From: Cololabis saira
Taxonomy: Eukaryota; Chordata; Actinopteri; Beloniformes; Belonidae
Length of the DNA stretch: 64,000 nucleotides
Assembly: GCF_033807715.1 (NCBI RefSeq)
Contig: NC_084591.1
Coordinates: forward strand, 49,995,615-50,059,614
Direction: 5' to 3'
Below the pieces are notes generated by a model, which was not told where the DNA came from, did not search any database, and saw only the letters and a list, made by a program, of their open reading frames with translations. A program made the translations under genes and the position numbers. Below are positions 63,361-64,000 of this stretch, piece by piece. Positions within the stretch are counted from its first letter, which is position 1. Each line of letters starts with the position of its first letter.

Positions 63361-64000
63361 TGCAGAAGTGCATGCTGCCTTGTGTGTGTGTCGGTCACTG
63401 CACGGTCGCTCTTGTTTTTGACACGTGTGCATTACAATATTTCAAAATAAAAGAAACTGCAAAGAAAACTCATTGCTTTCTGAATCAAACGGACCTAAAA
63501 CACAAGCTCCAAGTCCTCATGAACTGATCATAAACCTTTCTTATCTTCAGATGTTTCAAAAGGTCAAAGAAAAAAATGTGGGAAACATGCGTCCCATCTG
63601 GTTGTAATAACGACTGGAAAGTGTTTTGTCAATTATATTTTTTAAAGGAAAAAAACAGTAAAACAGGTTCATCCCTGTAATGTGATCTGAACTACTGACC
63701 CGTCCACCGCTCTGGAAATACTCAAACTGATTCATCACTCTGTCAATCAAAGCTGACGCTGCATGCAGGGACGAGCGGGACGTCCCCATCGTGCAGTTAA
63801 ACAGTTTTATTCCCCAGGGAACTGGGACAAAATTACTCAAGATGATTTTGAAGGTGAATGGATTCAGAATTAAAACAATGTCCAAACATTAACCAGTTTA
63901 AAAACAAATATAAAAACATGATTTTCACAAGGTACAGAAAATGGGCAGCTATGTATATTATGTGTACTGTATGCATATACTATGTATATGTATGTATGTA
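63361..64000. other. lonp2 intron segment to the window end
   Basis: No recognised repeat. A minus-strand open stretch at about 63708-63829 is bounded by a possible acceptor (GTCCCAG) and donor (CGG|GTCAGT) but matches no protein I know. Confidence 0.45.

Noticed and set aside
62600..64000. A lonp2 Walker A exon
   Set aside because: No GPPGVGKT-like translation is present on the minus strand in this stretch.

Overview
The window is nuclear DNA from a vertebrate, almost certainly a ray-finned (teleost) fish. It holds the 3' half of one host gene in a sea of transposons. The gene is lonp2, the peroxisomal Lon protease, on the minus strand. Eight coding exons lie at 62458-62599, 50264-50414, 37967-38093, 30324-30448, 15569-15654, 11807-12014, 8090-8280 and 4607-4846. 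All junctions are GT-AG, all phases agree, and the product ends in the peroxisomal signal Ser-Lys-Leu. The first exon seen begins just before the Walker B strand, so the N-domain and Walker A exons lie beyond base 64000. No other host gene could be supported.

The 1.27 kb of coding sequence is spread over 58 kb because the introns are packed with mobile elements. They include LINEs (a nearly complete L2-type element, a full-length L1-type element with both frames open, an RTE/Rex-like fragment and several L2 3' ends), Tc1/mariner elements, many hAT-type and palindromic MITEs with readable target-site duplications, and small LTR elements. A large unclassified non-autonomous family beginning AGCTGCAAGCAGCG and ending near GGGCCCTAA recurs at 5.9-7.7, 8.6-11.1, 40.5-45.8, 45.8-47.6, 51.1-61.2 and 61.4-62.2 kb. 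This mix is typical of percomorph fish.

Layout: 0-4.5 kb holds Tc1, hAT and L2 remnants downstream of the gene. From 4.6 to 15.7 kb lie the last four exons, with a Tc1 element at 12.3-13.9 kb. From 15.8 to 30.3 kb is one large intron with a TTAA-flanked inverted-repeat element, a 1296 bp LTR element, several MITEs and a 1.04 kb palindrome. From 30.4 to 38 kb an L2 copy carries a 2.6 kb minisatellite and is followed by a LINE with three tandem expansions. From 38 to 50 kb there is a 43 bp minisatellite, the L2 element, a second 1296 bp LTR element and hAT/MITE insertions. From 50.4 to 62.5 kb one intron is a nested stack: an old DNA transposon, then the AGCTGCAAGCAGCG family, then an L1, then a hAT, then a minisatellite.

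The most interesting items are: (1) a pair of equal-length (1296 bp) LTR elements with about 99% identical LTRs, tRNA-Lys-type primer sites and a shared internal reading frame for an Ala/Pro/Arg-rich, AT-hook-containing protein; (2) a repeat family that carries many CCAAT-box plus GC-box pairs; (3) an 8 bp hAT target duplication that regenerates the start codon of an L1 ORF2; and (4) tandem arrays that arose inside LINE coding 3' ends. No bacterial-type system, CRISPR array or gene cluster is present. All assignments come from reading the sequence and from remembered family features; no database search was run.
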